The position numbers and the translations under genes were made by a program. The notes under the pieces were generated by a model. It had not been told where the DNA came from and ran no database searches. It was given only the letters and a program-made list of their open reading frames with translations. 64,000 nt of DNA, taken from positions 496,001-560,000 of the forward strand of contig JAIXMF010000005.1 of the NCBI GenBank assembly GCA_025201365.1. The letters are read 5' to 3'. This document shows, one piece after another, positions 29,392 to 42,043 of the stretch. The DNA comes from Syncephalis plumigaleata (taxonomy: Eukaryota > Zoopagomycota > Zoopagomycetes > Zoopagales > Piptocephalidaceae). Each line of letters opens with the position of its first letter. Within the stretch, counting starts at the first letter, position 1.

Positions 29392-31901
29392 ATTTAGACT
29401 AGTTGTTCGAGAATGAATGCTCCACAAGAATCAAATCAATTGATAGTAGAGCCAATAATAGTAATAATAATGGTGTTGTTGCTGTTGTTGTTGTTATTGC
29501 TGACAATAAGTGAATACGACCGCAACACAGTTAGATAGAAACGCTTATGGTTGGTTATACAGGCAAATTCAAATCTAAAGGGAATTGGCTAGTTACGCCC
29601 ATATACAGACACAAGTACAGTTTTGCCTATTCGCTTAGTGGTGATATACGGTGAGTTAAAAGTAAGAACGCTACGAGAAAAGAGACAGAGAAAGACAGAG
29701 AAAGTGAGAGAAAGAAAGAAAACACCACTTGTATGGTGATGTGCTTCAATATGTATATATAGAAAGTGAGTGAGTAAGAGAGCGAGCGAGCGAGTAAGGG
29801 AATGCAAGTAAAGCGATGAAGACAATAAGCGTGTTTGCAATAAGAATAGGCCAGTTGCAATGAGATACTAGTTTAGTGTAAGGAATGTTGTAGTGAAAAT
29901 AGCGACAATAATATGGATAGTAGTAGTAGTGGTGGAGATATATCCGTAGTGTGGTAGAAATGGTATGAGGCGTGAGTACTAATGGTGAAAAAAGAATAAA
30001 GGAGTGAGAGCCAAAGAAAACGAAAGTGCACGTGAAATTGTTGGAAATAGGATCGTGACAAAGGGGATCAATCGCACGTGACAATAATCAATTGAAATGG
30101 AGATATAGCAAATGCGAGAGAGATAGAGGAAGTAAGGAAGGAAGGAATATTATTACCGTGTAATAAATAGTAAGGAAAAAAGAGAAACAAAACACCATAT
30201 AATAGACCGGTGCGATGACTAGTTTGTGATCACAACGAATGATGGATACTAGGGCACACTTGCTTACTCTTTCTCTTCTTCACTTCGCTTCGCTTCTCTT
30301 TTCTTTTCGCTTTCTCTCGTATCAATAACAATTGTAGTAATGATTGACTGATAGGCTAGATCAGTTATAATAATATTGATATAGGAATGTGATAGTTGAA
30401 AAGAACTAAAAAGAAAAATCAACAACTATACACGTGTATACACGTGTACGTGCAGTGAAACGTGAGGATAGGTACAAAAGGACCGTCGCCTTTAATTATA
30501 TACAATGGTCGCGATAATTGAATGATAATTCAACAAACAAGAAATAAGAAGAGACAAGCAACCAGTTATAGAGGATATGCTATGATGATGATGACGATGA
30601 TGATGATAATGGATTGGCTGAGAATAATAACAATAATGAGAATAACAGTAGGTTGTCAAGTAAGGAACAATATCCTAGCGGTAGTCGCGGCTGTACTGAC
30701 TGACAACCAAGTAAGGCTTATAGTAAATCAATGAGTTATTAAGGGGAAACAAGACGTAAACTAGTAAGAGAGTAAGAGAGAGAGAGTAAGAGAGAGAGAG
30801 AAAGGAAGTGACATGTATTGGTTGTAATTTTTTAATATACAAGTTATGGTTTGTGCCTAAACCGGATATAAATATTTTATACGAAAAAAACCAGATGAAT
30901 GAAATGAGTGCAGTTGTGTTTGTGCCTGTGTCCTAATTCTAATGCTTATTGGTGCTAAACGGAATAAATCAACAGATTCGCCATATCTGTATCACGTGTA
31001 AAATGCAGCAACAGTCATAACAAGAAGAGCAAGGATAAGAACATTAGTAGTTGTTGTTGTGATAGTCCTATGGATCATTCTACTTGAATGTTTAGCAGTA
31101 AATAAGTTGGTTACTTACATGAATTGAAACAAGTATACAGATACCGCATTAACATGTGATAATAGCTGATAATCATCATGCCATACCAATCCTATGGCAA
31201 CATACTGTCAAATACCATTACAGGCAATAAATGTATGGCCACGCGTATGGAATAATATCTTACAACTAATATGGTAAACCCGTTGTAATACTACAAATGA
31301 TGGTGGAACGTATGATGATCACATTTGCAAGTTCATTGCATAATAAAAGGGGCATCTATATGTATACTTGTGTATACTTGTGTATACTTGTATATGAACG
31401 AGTAACTGACTTTTGGACAAGTATGTTAATGTGTGCGTATGTGTGTGTGTGTAACAAATGAGAGAGAAACGAAAAGGTGACGATGTTAGTACGCCCATCT
31501 CTCTTCTCTTCTCTCTCTTCTCTCACTCTCACTCTCAATTCAGTGAATGATATGATGTCTGCTATTTAATATCACATGCTAGTGCACATCGGAGGGATAT
31601 ATCATGGGTTAAATGATGATGGGTTTCCTTGTTCCCTAACCCTATTGAATAATTGACGTCATAAATTCACTCATATTACGTTTATTTATTACGAATAGTC
31701 GTTATTTTTTAATTTTTCCTTTTATTTATTCATTATCATTTGAGGTGAGTCTATGATATGCAAAGGGATGGTGATGATAATGATGATGATGGTACATCTG
31801 CTTAAAATCATCAGTATGAGTAATGGCGTAACTATGATAGAATGATAACACAATACAACTGAACATGTAGTACTGTAAACATCTTACAAGACAACGGCAC
31901 T
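29392..31901. other. 2.5 kb divergent region between SNF1 and the MMACHC-like gene
   Basis: No gene is seen. It holds purine-rich tracts at 29680-29790 and 30765-30805, ATG/GAT repeats near 30580-30610, TGTATACTTG repeats at 31362-31392, a GT tract near 31434-31452 and a CT-rich block at 31497-31535. Five CACGTG boxes lie in its middle part. Open frames here follow the repeats and are not protein-like. Confidence 0.6.
30029..30998. promoter_or_regulatory. Cluster of five CACGTG boxes, two in a 20-bp palindrome
   Basis: CACGTG occurs at 30029, 30075, 30432, 30442 and 30993. The middle pair forms a perfect 20-bp palindrome at 30430-30449. CACGTG is the core bound by bHLH factors of the Cbf1/Pho4/USF type. 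The cluster lies between SNF1 and the MMACHC-like gene, so either could be the target. Confidence 0.45.
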
Positions 31902-33037
31902 ATGCGATCTAACTGGATACAAATGCTTAATGGATTACGGCATCAATTACAATTACAAGGCATTGATCTATGCCAACTATTTAGTGTACAACGGTAAGCT
32001 ACATTGAATAATGGCAAGTATAGGATAATAATGTGTTAGGAGTAGATACAATCATTTAGTGAATGATACAACTTATCATCTACCTGTATCCGGTACATCA
32101 AGATATGCCATGCTTCTAGGCAATACTCGACAGTTTTGGTCGCCATTCTGTCGTTGGTTAGAACATCAATGTACAGAGAAGACAATAGAACAAGAAGAGC
32201 ATGTCACCACGCATTGGCATCTCGTACATCATCATCCAGTGGACACTTATGTACAACAGGTCATTCATAAAGCACTTGTCGCGTCTAATATTCCATACTT
32301 GTCTACGACAGACAATTCATCAATCAACGAGACATCATTTGGTGTGAAGGATATTCGATATGCACATGAAACGGAGCAGGGACGTTTATTACCCATTCAA
32401 ACGGTGGCTCATGCAGCAGGATTAGGTTACTACTTGAAAAGTATCGGATTGTGTAGTCATCCGGTGTATGGTCCATGGATTGCCTTTAGAGCAGTAGGTA
32501 AATGTTGATATATCCCTTATTTGTATGATGTTCTGCTACAAACAACTAATTAGATGATGCTCTTTTATAGTGTTATTCGATGGTATAGATCCCACTGATG
32601 ATATTGACGATATTCCTAATGATTATCTGCCATGTCCATTTTCAAATGAGCAACAAGAGGCACTGGTAAATTTACTACATGGAATACTACGACGACAACA
32701 ACAACGGCAGCCAGCATCGATGCATCGTTCTACATTGTCCGATTCAATAGATGATGTTATTAACGAGCTACTTGGTGCATCATCATCATCATCATCAGTC
32801 ATTGATCAAGAGACACGCGACTGGATTCATCAAGTATGTCAACGTGGTAGGCTCATCAAGAAGACAAGCGATAATAGCAATGCCTCTCCTCGATTAGACT
32901 GGCTTATACTAAGACTATTCGCTGCTAATATGTTGAATATTGACGCTACTCACCGATATACCGTTGATCAAGCAGCGTATCATTATGGTAAACAGGTAGA
33001 CTTGTTAGAACAGATTGTCAATGAACGTAAACGATAA
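31902..33037 (+). CDS. MMACHC/CblC-like cobalamin-processing protein with C-terminal extension
   Basis: MMACHC removes the upper ligand of vitamin B12 in the cytosol and passes cobalamin on to methionine synthase and methylmalonyl-CoA mutase. Three exons (31902-31993, 32046-32497, 32571-33037) sum to 1011 nt or 336 residues with intact phase at both joins. The flavodoxin/nitroreductase-like domain shows the MMACHC order: YNHLVNDTTYHLPV, then YAMLLGNTRQFWSPF, then DIRYAHETEQGRLLPIQTVA, HAAGLGYYLKS, LCSHPVYGPWIAFRAV and VLFDGIDP. The human counterparts are [33 protein letters not shown]. After about residue 205 comes a Gln/Arg then Ser-rich linker and a helical segment (DWLILRLFAANMLNI, YTVDQAAYHYGKQVDLLEQI) not found in animal MMACHC. 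The His of the conserved CxHP-type loop is present (SHPVYG). Cobalamin function is inferred from family. Confidence 0.85.
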
Positions 33038-33422
33038 AGATAGCATATAGCTCTTCTTCTTCTTTATCATCAATCTGCTAGTATTCTTACTCAATATCCA
33101 TTGTTACTATTTACTTTTACCATTCTACTCTACTCTATTCTATTTACGTTTCAATCTACAATATAATAGATCATTAACTCGAATGGATTGATTTGATTCA
33201 ACACTTTACATTAGACATCCAATTGATAACTAAGCATATATACACATAAAGGCATAGAGACACCAGAGATAAAGGCCGTCCTAACAAGAGCGAATCATTG
33301 TTACGATGCATTTCACGCGTCAATGCAAACAAAAAAGGAAAATGATAACTGCACGACAACCATCAAATCATTTTGTTATAAGCGAAATAATAAAATGATT
33401 GCGTAATAATGTCCACCACCAT
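33038..33422. other. Convergent 3' region between the MMACHC-like gene and eS27
   Basis: AT-rich sequence of 385 bp with TTCTTC repeats just after the MMACHC stop. No gene was seen. Confidence 0.5.
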
Positions 33423-34320
33423 TTAGTCAATCTTGCGACGGAAAGAGCAACCTATTAACATGTACATAAATGTGCATTATTATGTTAGTAAGTAATCAAA
33501 TACATAGACCAATAATATATATATGTTGGTATTTACCTTCGGTGAGACGAGCACGACCACCAGTTGGTTGGCACAAAACGGTAGAGCAACCGCCACAGAG
33601 TACTACGGTTTGAGCATGGCTGAATACTGTGGTGATTTGGAAGCAGCCTGGGCACTTGACGTCCATGAAGTAAGAGTTTGGCGATTGTACCAAACGCTTA
33701 AGCTTGTGCTGGCGCTTCTCGTGCTCAGGGCTTGGGTTAAGCAGATCAACAGCAAGCTATAAGGAATAGAGAAACAAATAAACAGAATATTAGTAACTAG
33801 TATTGCTTATTATATTGACTACATATATATATATATATATTAGCTACATATAGAATGCAAGTCATAAATATATAGATCTAGTTTATGACACAATGTTTCA
33901 GTGTAATTCGTTTGAATTAACCAAAACAAACACGTCAACGTATAGATCGCGTATATGCATATGTATAGATTGGCATGCAGTACATAAAAGATAAAATAAA
34001 ATAATTGTCATACGAGAACGTTTTCATATTTATACATAAGCATATACAATATACGTATATACGTATTATTATTACTATGTCGTGACTGTATCATAGATTA
34101 TCTACGTTCATCTATCCATCCGTGTATTCATCTACTCATGAATATATGCATATAGATTGTAGTAATCTTCTATGATATCGCCGTTGTCATTACTTATCCA
34201 TCCATCCATCCATCCATCCATCTCTTTATACATCCATCTGTTCATTCATATATAGCTAATATCGTATCTAGCGCGTTGTTCACCAATACTAATACATCCA
34301 TTCCTAATACTTACAACCAT
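33423..34320 (-). CDS. RPS27: 40S ribosomal protein eS27 (RPS27)
   Basis: eS27 is a small zinc-ribbon protein of the 40S subunit. Three exons (34315-34320, 33537-33756, 33423-33451) give 255 nt and 84 residues, exactly the usual length. The first exon encodes only Met-Val. The sequence includes [55 protein letters not shown] and ends GCSFRRKID. The four zinc-ligand Cys of CPGC and CGGC are present. Intron 1 (33757-34314) is 558 nt and contains (AT)n at 33824-33840 and CCAT repeats at 34195-34222. A long first intron right after the start codon is common in ribosomal protein genes and often matters for expression. Confidence 0.97.
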
Positions 34321-35323
34321 GATGAATACTTGGATGTATATGTGTGCTGCAACAATCGACGGCCAAACTGTTTTAATAGAGGCTCAAATACGCGAGCAGG
34401 AAAGGAAAGAGCCTTCGTCGGTGATGGGGGACTATCACTTTTGTCACCATTCCTGACACACCACACACACACTCTCTCATACTCACTCATACACCCCACA
34501 TTCACACGATCACTCATTTCACATTCATACTCATTTATTACACAACATAATGTGTCATTAATAGTCATTATTATGTTATTAGATGCTATTCATGTTCGTC
34601 AATAGGAATAGGAATACGTATTTAATAAACGTATATTGTTCATATTAATGCAGATCAATGACGCGTATAATGAGCATCATTGATGTTATATGAATATTGA
34701 TATTGTTATTCAATATTGAGTGAATTAAAGAGTTTGACATCAATATAGGTGAATAATAGTCTACTGATTCGTAAATAAGCGTCACTAGTAAGCTAGTAAT
34801 GCCTATCCTAATCATCCATATAGGCTTGTACACGTCATGCTCATAATCAATAGTGTAAAGTGATGGCTAACAATGTGTAACGTAGTCAGTCTGCCTGATC
34901 TTTTAAGCGTCCTTTTTACCATGTCTGCATTGATACAGTGACATTTCATTCACTGCTCTTATATGCTTTGTATCTTCTTTTTTTGACCTGCATTCTGTAT
35001 CATATAGGATCTCTATTGACTACCAAATACCTTCTATTATCATTCTACTGCCTTTACTATCTTTACTATTAGTATCTACTCTATTGCTACGCTAGTGTGA
35101 GCACTTTTTATTTCAATATAAGCGGTTGATTACACGGTATTATTCATAAGTTTACCTTCTATCTCTTTACCTCTCTCCCTCTCCCTCTACCTTTTCTCGT
35201 TACTACATATTTATATATATTGATTGATTGATTGGCACAGAGTTGGCATATAGCTCTTCTCTGCTGCTATTGCTCATCTTTATCGCTGTAGCTGTAGTTG
35301 TGTCATCAACTTTGTGTGGTGTC
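34321..35323. other. Divergent region between eS27 and the Ssk2-type MAPKKK
   Basis: About 1 kb containing both 5' regions. It holds a CACACA/CTCATACTC-type stretch at 34460-34545 and CT-rich sequence at 35155-35200. An open frame into the MAPKKK from 35228 encodes a hydrophobic stretch but has no ATG, so it was not used as the start. No other gene was seen. Confidence 0.5.
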
Positions 35324-38300
35324 ATGGCATACAATCCGTTTTTTAGTAATCGTACATTTTGGTTACTTGGTTTCGATGATGGACATGCAGAACGACTTAA
35401 AGAAGCAATTCTGGATAATGGCGGTTCTGTTGTATTCAAGCTAGACGCTGAGGTAATTTCATATAGACTAGACATGTTAATAGTTTCATTTACCGTTTAG
35501 CTGGCTTTTGATATATGTGATATACCATTTGATTGAATAGACAACCTATTGTGTGGCTACTCCTGCTGAAATGCAAAATGCCGCCAATATCGTGCATCAA
35601 ATACACGATCTCGATGTGTTTATTATCAAGGAAGAGGATATATGGGATAACATTCAATCCAATGCCAATGGTAATGGTGGCGATAATGACGATAATAGTC
35701 GAGATGATCAGCGATCGTCCTCTGAAGCACTGACTAGGTAGGTTCACTTAGTAATTAGAAGAAAGAAATGAGCAACTCGTTTAGCATAGTGCAATATTAA
35801 TTAATCAATAAGTAGAAGTCGTAATCGTAGTATGACCGAGTATGAAGGCGACGACTACTTTGGACAATCGCATGGACGTAGTCGACAAGCAACAAGTCGA
35901 CATCGAAGTAGAAGTCGTGCGAGTACAACTGTACGTACACCTAGTGCCATACATAGTCCAATGAATACGGGCAATGATCATCATAAGGGTAATCTAAGTC
36001 GAGCCAACAGCGATACGCATTCCTATCGATCGCATAGGTAATTATTTCTCATTGATTGATTGATTGATTGATTGATGACAATACTAATTATGCGATAGAC
36101 GACGTTCAAGTAGTGCTGGAGCAAGTAGTGCTGCATTCGGTGAACATGGAGATAATATAAATAACGGTAAGATTAACGAGGAGGCACATAATAATGGACT
36201 ACATCGACATGACAATGATACTGACTCTAATTCTAATGAAGATTGGCCAAATGAGGATGATGAAGATGGCGATGACGGGGTTGATGAGGAACATGAAGGA
36301 GATGACGAAGATGACGATGAAATGGAACAAGAACATAGAGAAGATGATAGCGACGATGATAATGACGATGATGTATGTGATGATGAAGATGAACATGACG
36401 ATGTTGGAAATGATCATGGTAAAGACATTAGTACTAGCAACAATGATGGTCATACAGTATCACATCCCCTCGACATTCTATCGCTTCAAATAATTATCGA
36501 TCCAATAGTGCCAATGATGCTATGAATCAACTATCAAGATCATTAGAGAACACGACACTCGCTTCACCTGGTGGTAACAATAGTAATAGTAATAATCATC
36601 GAGAGGGTAGACGTCCTTCATTAGTGACAGAACACAATGGCAAGGATATACCACGTCGAACACATCAAAGTTACGACAATAAGAAAACTATACCAATATC
36701 ATCTCCACCGACTAATCAATCTCACGCTTATATACGATCAATGCCATCAACACCGACAAGATCGACTAATAATTATATGCTTGGTAGTACTAGTAACAGT
36801 AATAACAGTAACAACACTACTTGTACTATTGGTAGTAATATGCTACTGCTGCTAATAGCAATCAGAGTAATCAGAGTAAACCACCGCGTGAACATCGACA
36901 TCGACGTAGACCGAGTGCAACAAGACCGTTAATGTCTGCCGGCAACTATTATCGGAATCATGATCGTGAACCATTTGTATTACCATCGGGTGCAGCTCTC
37001 TCACCTGGAGCAGCATCAACATCGGCATCTGCAACTATGCCGGCATTCAAGTCTAAAATGCCATTAGGTGCGGAATCGAGATTAGACACATCCATGGCTG
37101 GATCATTTCATCCTTATCATGCTCGACAAGGAGGACAGGATATCGATCCTGATAGCGACTATTTTGAAGAGGAAGATTTTAGCGAGTTAGATGATGGCAA
37201 CTATACTGATTCAACATCTGAGGATGAGGATACACGTCCAAATCAACGAGAGACAACATCTGCCGATCCAAATGTAATGTCATCGTCTATTCCATCATTA
37301 CACGACGAGAACACGACTAGTACGGGTAATGACGGTGATGAGAAGGAGTTAAAAGAGGATGAATTGACGACAATGACGAGTGAAATAGCGGTGCCATCAC
37401 CTGTACCGCCTACTATCATTCATGATGATAATGATGATGTGGTTGATGTTGTTGATGTTCTAGCAGATGATATAGTGAAGAATCAACAAACACGTGAAGT
37501 ACCAGCATCGCCACATTCAGTCAATCTACTTCAACCGCCAGTTAGTAGTGGTAGTGGTGGTAGTGGTAATGTCGAGATTACAATTAGCAATACGAATGAT
37601 CACACGGAGGATATCTATTTGAATTATCAGCAAGAACGACAGGAACGACTTGAATGGCAAAGCATGCTTACTTCCGTGCTTACCGGTGAAGTGATTCGTA
37701 GCGAGAAACGACGTCTCTCGAGCAACACCAATGCACGGGAACAAGCGGCTGAACTACACAATCAAATATGGATTGGACTACGTGCTATCGTGCGTGGAAG
37801 AACCCTGGCAGAGGAACGACGATTCGTGGCGGAGGCACGTTCACAGGTGGACAAGTTACTCGAACGTGTCACGGCATTTCGCGTGGAACCAGGTCCGCAT
37901 AATGCGTTGGAACAGGTGACGGAACTGCTACAGAATGTCGATGCCTCCGACGATTATGGCCACATCGTAAGGCCATGATGATCGATCAGCCGTTGTACGC
38001 GTCACCGGAATTTCAGCGTATTCTAGACACGCTTAACTCGTGGTGTACAATAACAAAAAGTTTACAAATGCAACTGAAGATTCTACGTAACTGGACGGGA
38101 AGTAATACGCTTCAAATCAACGCACACTCATCGGTCGATACGGGCGAGACGACCGCGGTACCCGGACTACCAGCAGGCACTGTAACGGATGAGCCGACAT
38201 TCGTTGAACGAATTATGAAGGAGAATGGCTTGCAAAACACCTTCGAGAAGAGTACACTCTCCTCGCTTAGTCGACTGTTACGACGAGCGAAACAGGACCA

Positions 38301-41300
38301 GGCAACGAATGCCGAGTCATACGCGAATATGGGATTACCGACGTATATCTCGGAACTCGAACTACTAATTGCCTTTCCGCTTAATCTCATGGAGCAATTC
38401 CTTCGACTTCGACTCGAATACGCGCGACATCTTACCGATCCCACCATGGTTATCGTGGATCAATTGATGGAGGATGCACGTATATCATTGCAATATGCTA
38501 CGCTAATCAAGAACGAGGTGAACGAGCTGACCACCGAGGCACCGGGCTGGTCGATTCCCAGTTGTATCGGACCCGATTACGACAAGGTAATGCTGCAAAC
38601 CTTGGAGTTCTACTTTCGTCTCTTGACCTGGAAACTCAAAGGTGGCAGTAAAGCCGTCTATTTCAAAGAGGCCGAAATATTGGAAAACGAATGGAGTTTC
38701 ATTAGTAAGATTGTTGTTTACATCGAGAATGGTGAATGGGAATCCGCCCGACAAATATCGTAAGTAGGAAGAGTAATCAGCAATAATAAGCATGATTATT
38801 AACATTGTTATTATTATAGCAAATTGCATACACGACTATTACTACGTGTGTTGGCCTATTATAACTCGCAAATCTATTCACCTCCCAAGAAGCCGGAGGG
38901 TGGACTCGTTCGATGGTATACACGCGTTATGGATAGTGTACGTTTACGAGCACGTCGTCTATATCGATTTGGAAGGTAAGCAGCATCTGTCATATGATGA
39001 TGATGATCATCATTTATTAATTATATGGTAGACATTATCATGTACGTCTCGAGAATTCCGGTGAATACAATTATCAGTACCATGAGCTACCGGCATTACT
39101 CGAGTCATTGGCTCAGACCGATCATTGTCTCGTGTACACCGACACACTCGAGTCGCGTGACATGTACCTGATCGTATCGAGTGCATTGGCTAATGATACC
39201 ACGCGTATTCAGGAAGTGATTCATTATTGTACCATATCACCGTGCGAGGTACACAACGAGGAGAGTTCGCCCGATCGATACGCTCTCGTTATGTCAATAC
39301 CGCCCGAGTACTTCAATGGGACGGCGCTGTCATTGAGGCACCCATGGACACGCAGGAGATTTACGCTAAAATGGGTCGAATACGATTAATCGCCGAGAAT
39401 CCAACCTGTCTACCCGAGTGTAAGCGTGTCTTTCTAGACTGTCTACGCGGTCTAGACGTATCAGTTGCGGTGACACATCGTATCAACATCCATCCGTTAA
39501 CATCCAGCATCAACGTATGAAACGCACCGCTCATCGTTATGTCAGGCGTTCATTCATGGTGCCACCGAGATACGACGACGCACGGTGGGCGAGGCAAATC
39601 GATGCGATCTCATTCAGAGTGCCTATAGTTTCTCGGTCGAGTATGCACAGCGTATATACGACACATGGAGAGTAGGGCGCGTCAATCGTTATCACGTAGG
39701 ATGTGTCAACTCGCCGTTAACTGGGTGACATTCGTGTCGGAGGACTGCGATCATGAGGATAGGAAAACCTTCCGCTGGGCCATGAATGCCCTAGAGTTTG
39801 CCATGTCGGCGACACGCGGTCAACAGATCCTACTAATGGACGAGGAGGAGTTCTCCCAATTACGTATCATGGTAGCCGGATGTATGTCGTTGCTTATCAC
39901 GCATGTGATGTACACGGCGCGCGTAGCTCATTCGAAGCACGTGCCGCTGAACTTGAACGACGTCAAGCATTGGAGGATGCCATGGTCACGGAGGTAGTGT
40001 CCGATAAAGGTCCACGTAAACCATTGTCACGTCACGTAGTGTGGCCGTGATGAATTCACCCGAGATGACATTGTCGACCACCACCACCACCAACACCACC
40101 AACACCAACACAAGTACCGTGCCATCGGTCAGAACATCACCGGTAATGCATCGAGTGCCTTGATAGAGATCGACGAGGACACGAGTGATGACGCTCTCGT
40201 CAACTTTATGCGAGTAGAAAGTGAATTCTCGACCATATCATCGATGATCACCTACGGGAATGGTATGTATCACGGTGCCGAGACATCGCTCATGTACGTG
40301 CGTGATGAATGGTTACGCCAATTGAAGGAGCTCGAGTTGCGACGTGCTCGTCAACAACAACAAAACCATATTATCGGACGTGTACTCGATGATGATCGAC
40401 CCGAGGATCGTGATCTAGTCTTTTTAGCCTCGTCGTCAAGTAACATCTCGTTAAGATGGCAACAAGGCAAATACATTGGTGGCGGCACGTTCGGTAGCGT
40501 GTATATCGCCATCAATCTGGAGAGCGGCGAGTTAATGGCGGTGAAGGAGGTTCGTTTCCAGGATGCCTCCTCACTTAGTGCCATGTACAAGAGCACGCGC
40601 GATGAAATGACAGTGATGGAAATGCTCGATCATCCCAATATCGTTTCTTACTATGGTATGGAGGTACACCGCGACAAGGTGTACATCTTTATGGAATACT
40701 GTCAAGGAGGCTCGCTCACCGCACTACTCGAGAATGGTCGAATCGAGGATGAGAATGTCGTCCGCGTGTACACGGTGCAAATGTTACGTGGTGCAGCCTA
40801 TCTACACTCGAACAACATTGTACATCGTGATATTAAACCGGATAGTAAGTAGATGCATTATGTAGAAATGAGATTGCACATATTTATTATTATTATTATT
40901 ACCACTATTAGATATTCTACTGGATGACAAGGGAAACATCAAGTTTGTCGATTTCGGTGCAGCAAAGATGATCGCCAACAATCAGAGGACATTCGCTCAC
41001 TCGACACTTAGTAAACCGGCCAAAGATCCCGGTATGAATATGGGTACACTTACGGGTACACCCATGTACATGGCTCCCGAGGTGATTACCGGTGGTGAGA
41101 AGGGACGTAAAGGATCGCAAGATATTTGGTCGATCGGTTGCTGCGTACTAGAAATGGTGACAGGACATCGACCATGGCATAATCTCGACAATGAATGGGC
41201 CGTCATGTATCATGTAGCTACGGGTCGTCCACTCTTACCTGACGCGTCTCAACTCAGTCCAATGGGTATGGACTTTTTGAAGCGTTGCTTTAATCGGTCT

Positions 41301-41537
41301 TCCTCGACACGAGCCACCGCACAAGAACTACTGGAACACCCGTGGTTAAAGGATGTACAAACGACTCAGATTGAAATGGTGAACACTCCGGGTAACAGCA
41401 CACCTAGAACACCTGTAGGCGGTACATCTACCTTTAATAGTACGATCAGTGATAGCACGAGTAGTACAAGTATAACTGTAGTGGAGACACCATTATCTAC
41501 ACCGGGTAGTACATTACAGCAAGGACCAAGTCTATAA
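35324..41537 (+). CDS. Ssk2/Wis4/MEKK4-type MAP kinase kinase kinase with BRCT-like N-terminus
   Basis: Ssk2-type MAPKKKs sit at the top of the HOG/Sty1 stress MAPK cascade. The ATG at 35324 begins a BRCT-like unit over two exons (FFSNRTFWLLGFDD, LDNGGSVVFKLDAE, TTYCVATPAE, DLDVFIIKEEDIWDNI). About 600 residues of Ser/Asn/Arg-rich and strongly acidic disorder follow. The conserved Ssk2 regulatory region starts near 37620 (ERLEWQSMLTSVLTGEVIRS, LRAIVRGRTLAEERRF) and runs to about 39950. The kinase domain at about 40465-41355 is complete: GKYIGGGTFGSVY, MAVKEVRF, HRDIKPDNILLDD (split by an intron at about 40851), FVDFGAAKM, GTPMYMAPEVI, WSIGCCVLEM. Roughly eight apparent one-base frame losses lie between 36480 and 40160, most in the regulatory region, yet the protein either side stays conserved. 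Sequencing loss is the likelier cause; decay is possible. Confidence 0.8.
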
Positions 41538-42043
41538 TCATCATATAATAATAAGAAATAATTATTGTATTACAAAAATAAATATCAAGTATCCTTACTG
41601 TATTTGTGTAAGATTCTCATCGGCATGTAAAAGCCGTGTGGTTAAGGACACATGTGCATATGTGTGAGTGAATAACGTCTGTAAACGCAGTCCATTTTTA
41701 CTCCATTTTTATCAACTCCCAGCTATAATGGTTAGGTATCAAAATATAGCCAATATTCCAAAAACTATTATTATTAATGGTAACATTGTGGTGCCTTCCT
41801 GTAATAGAATAGATATAAGTCATCTGCCATTTGAATGCCATTTCCACTCTATAACCACTCTTTTACCGCTAACTGCCGAATATCGTTTCTGTTCCTTTAT
41901 ATAACACACACAACACAACAACGATAGCAACAACAACAACAACAACAACAATTCGTATCTCTGTTTATCTTCTTTCTATTCAAAACGAACTAGTCTAACT
42001 ATCTACACATTCCTTGTACTTGTTAATATTATTACTATTTACT
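41538..42043. other. Spacer between the MAPKKK and Lon genes
   Basis: 506 bp with AATAAA near 41577 for the MAPKKK and a CAA repeat at 41905-41950 just upstream of Lon. No gene was seen. Confidence 0.5.

Noticed and set aside
31362-31392. Three TGTATACTTG units suggesting a tandem-repeat array
   Set aside because: Only three short copies with no spacers; too few for a CRISPR-like or satellite call.
35228-35323. N-terminal extension of the MAPKKK with a hydrophobic signal-like segment
   Set aside because: The upstream frame has no ATG; the first ATG is at 35324, directly before the BRCT-like unit.
36194-36493. Met/Ile-rich frames opposite or beside the acidic MAPKKK segment
   Set aside because: They are shadows of GATGAT/GACGAT codons of the real acidic frame.
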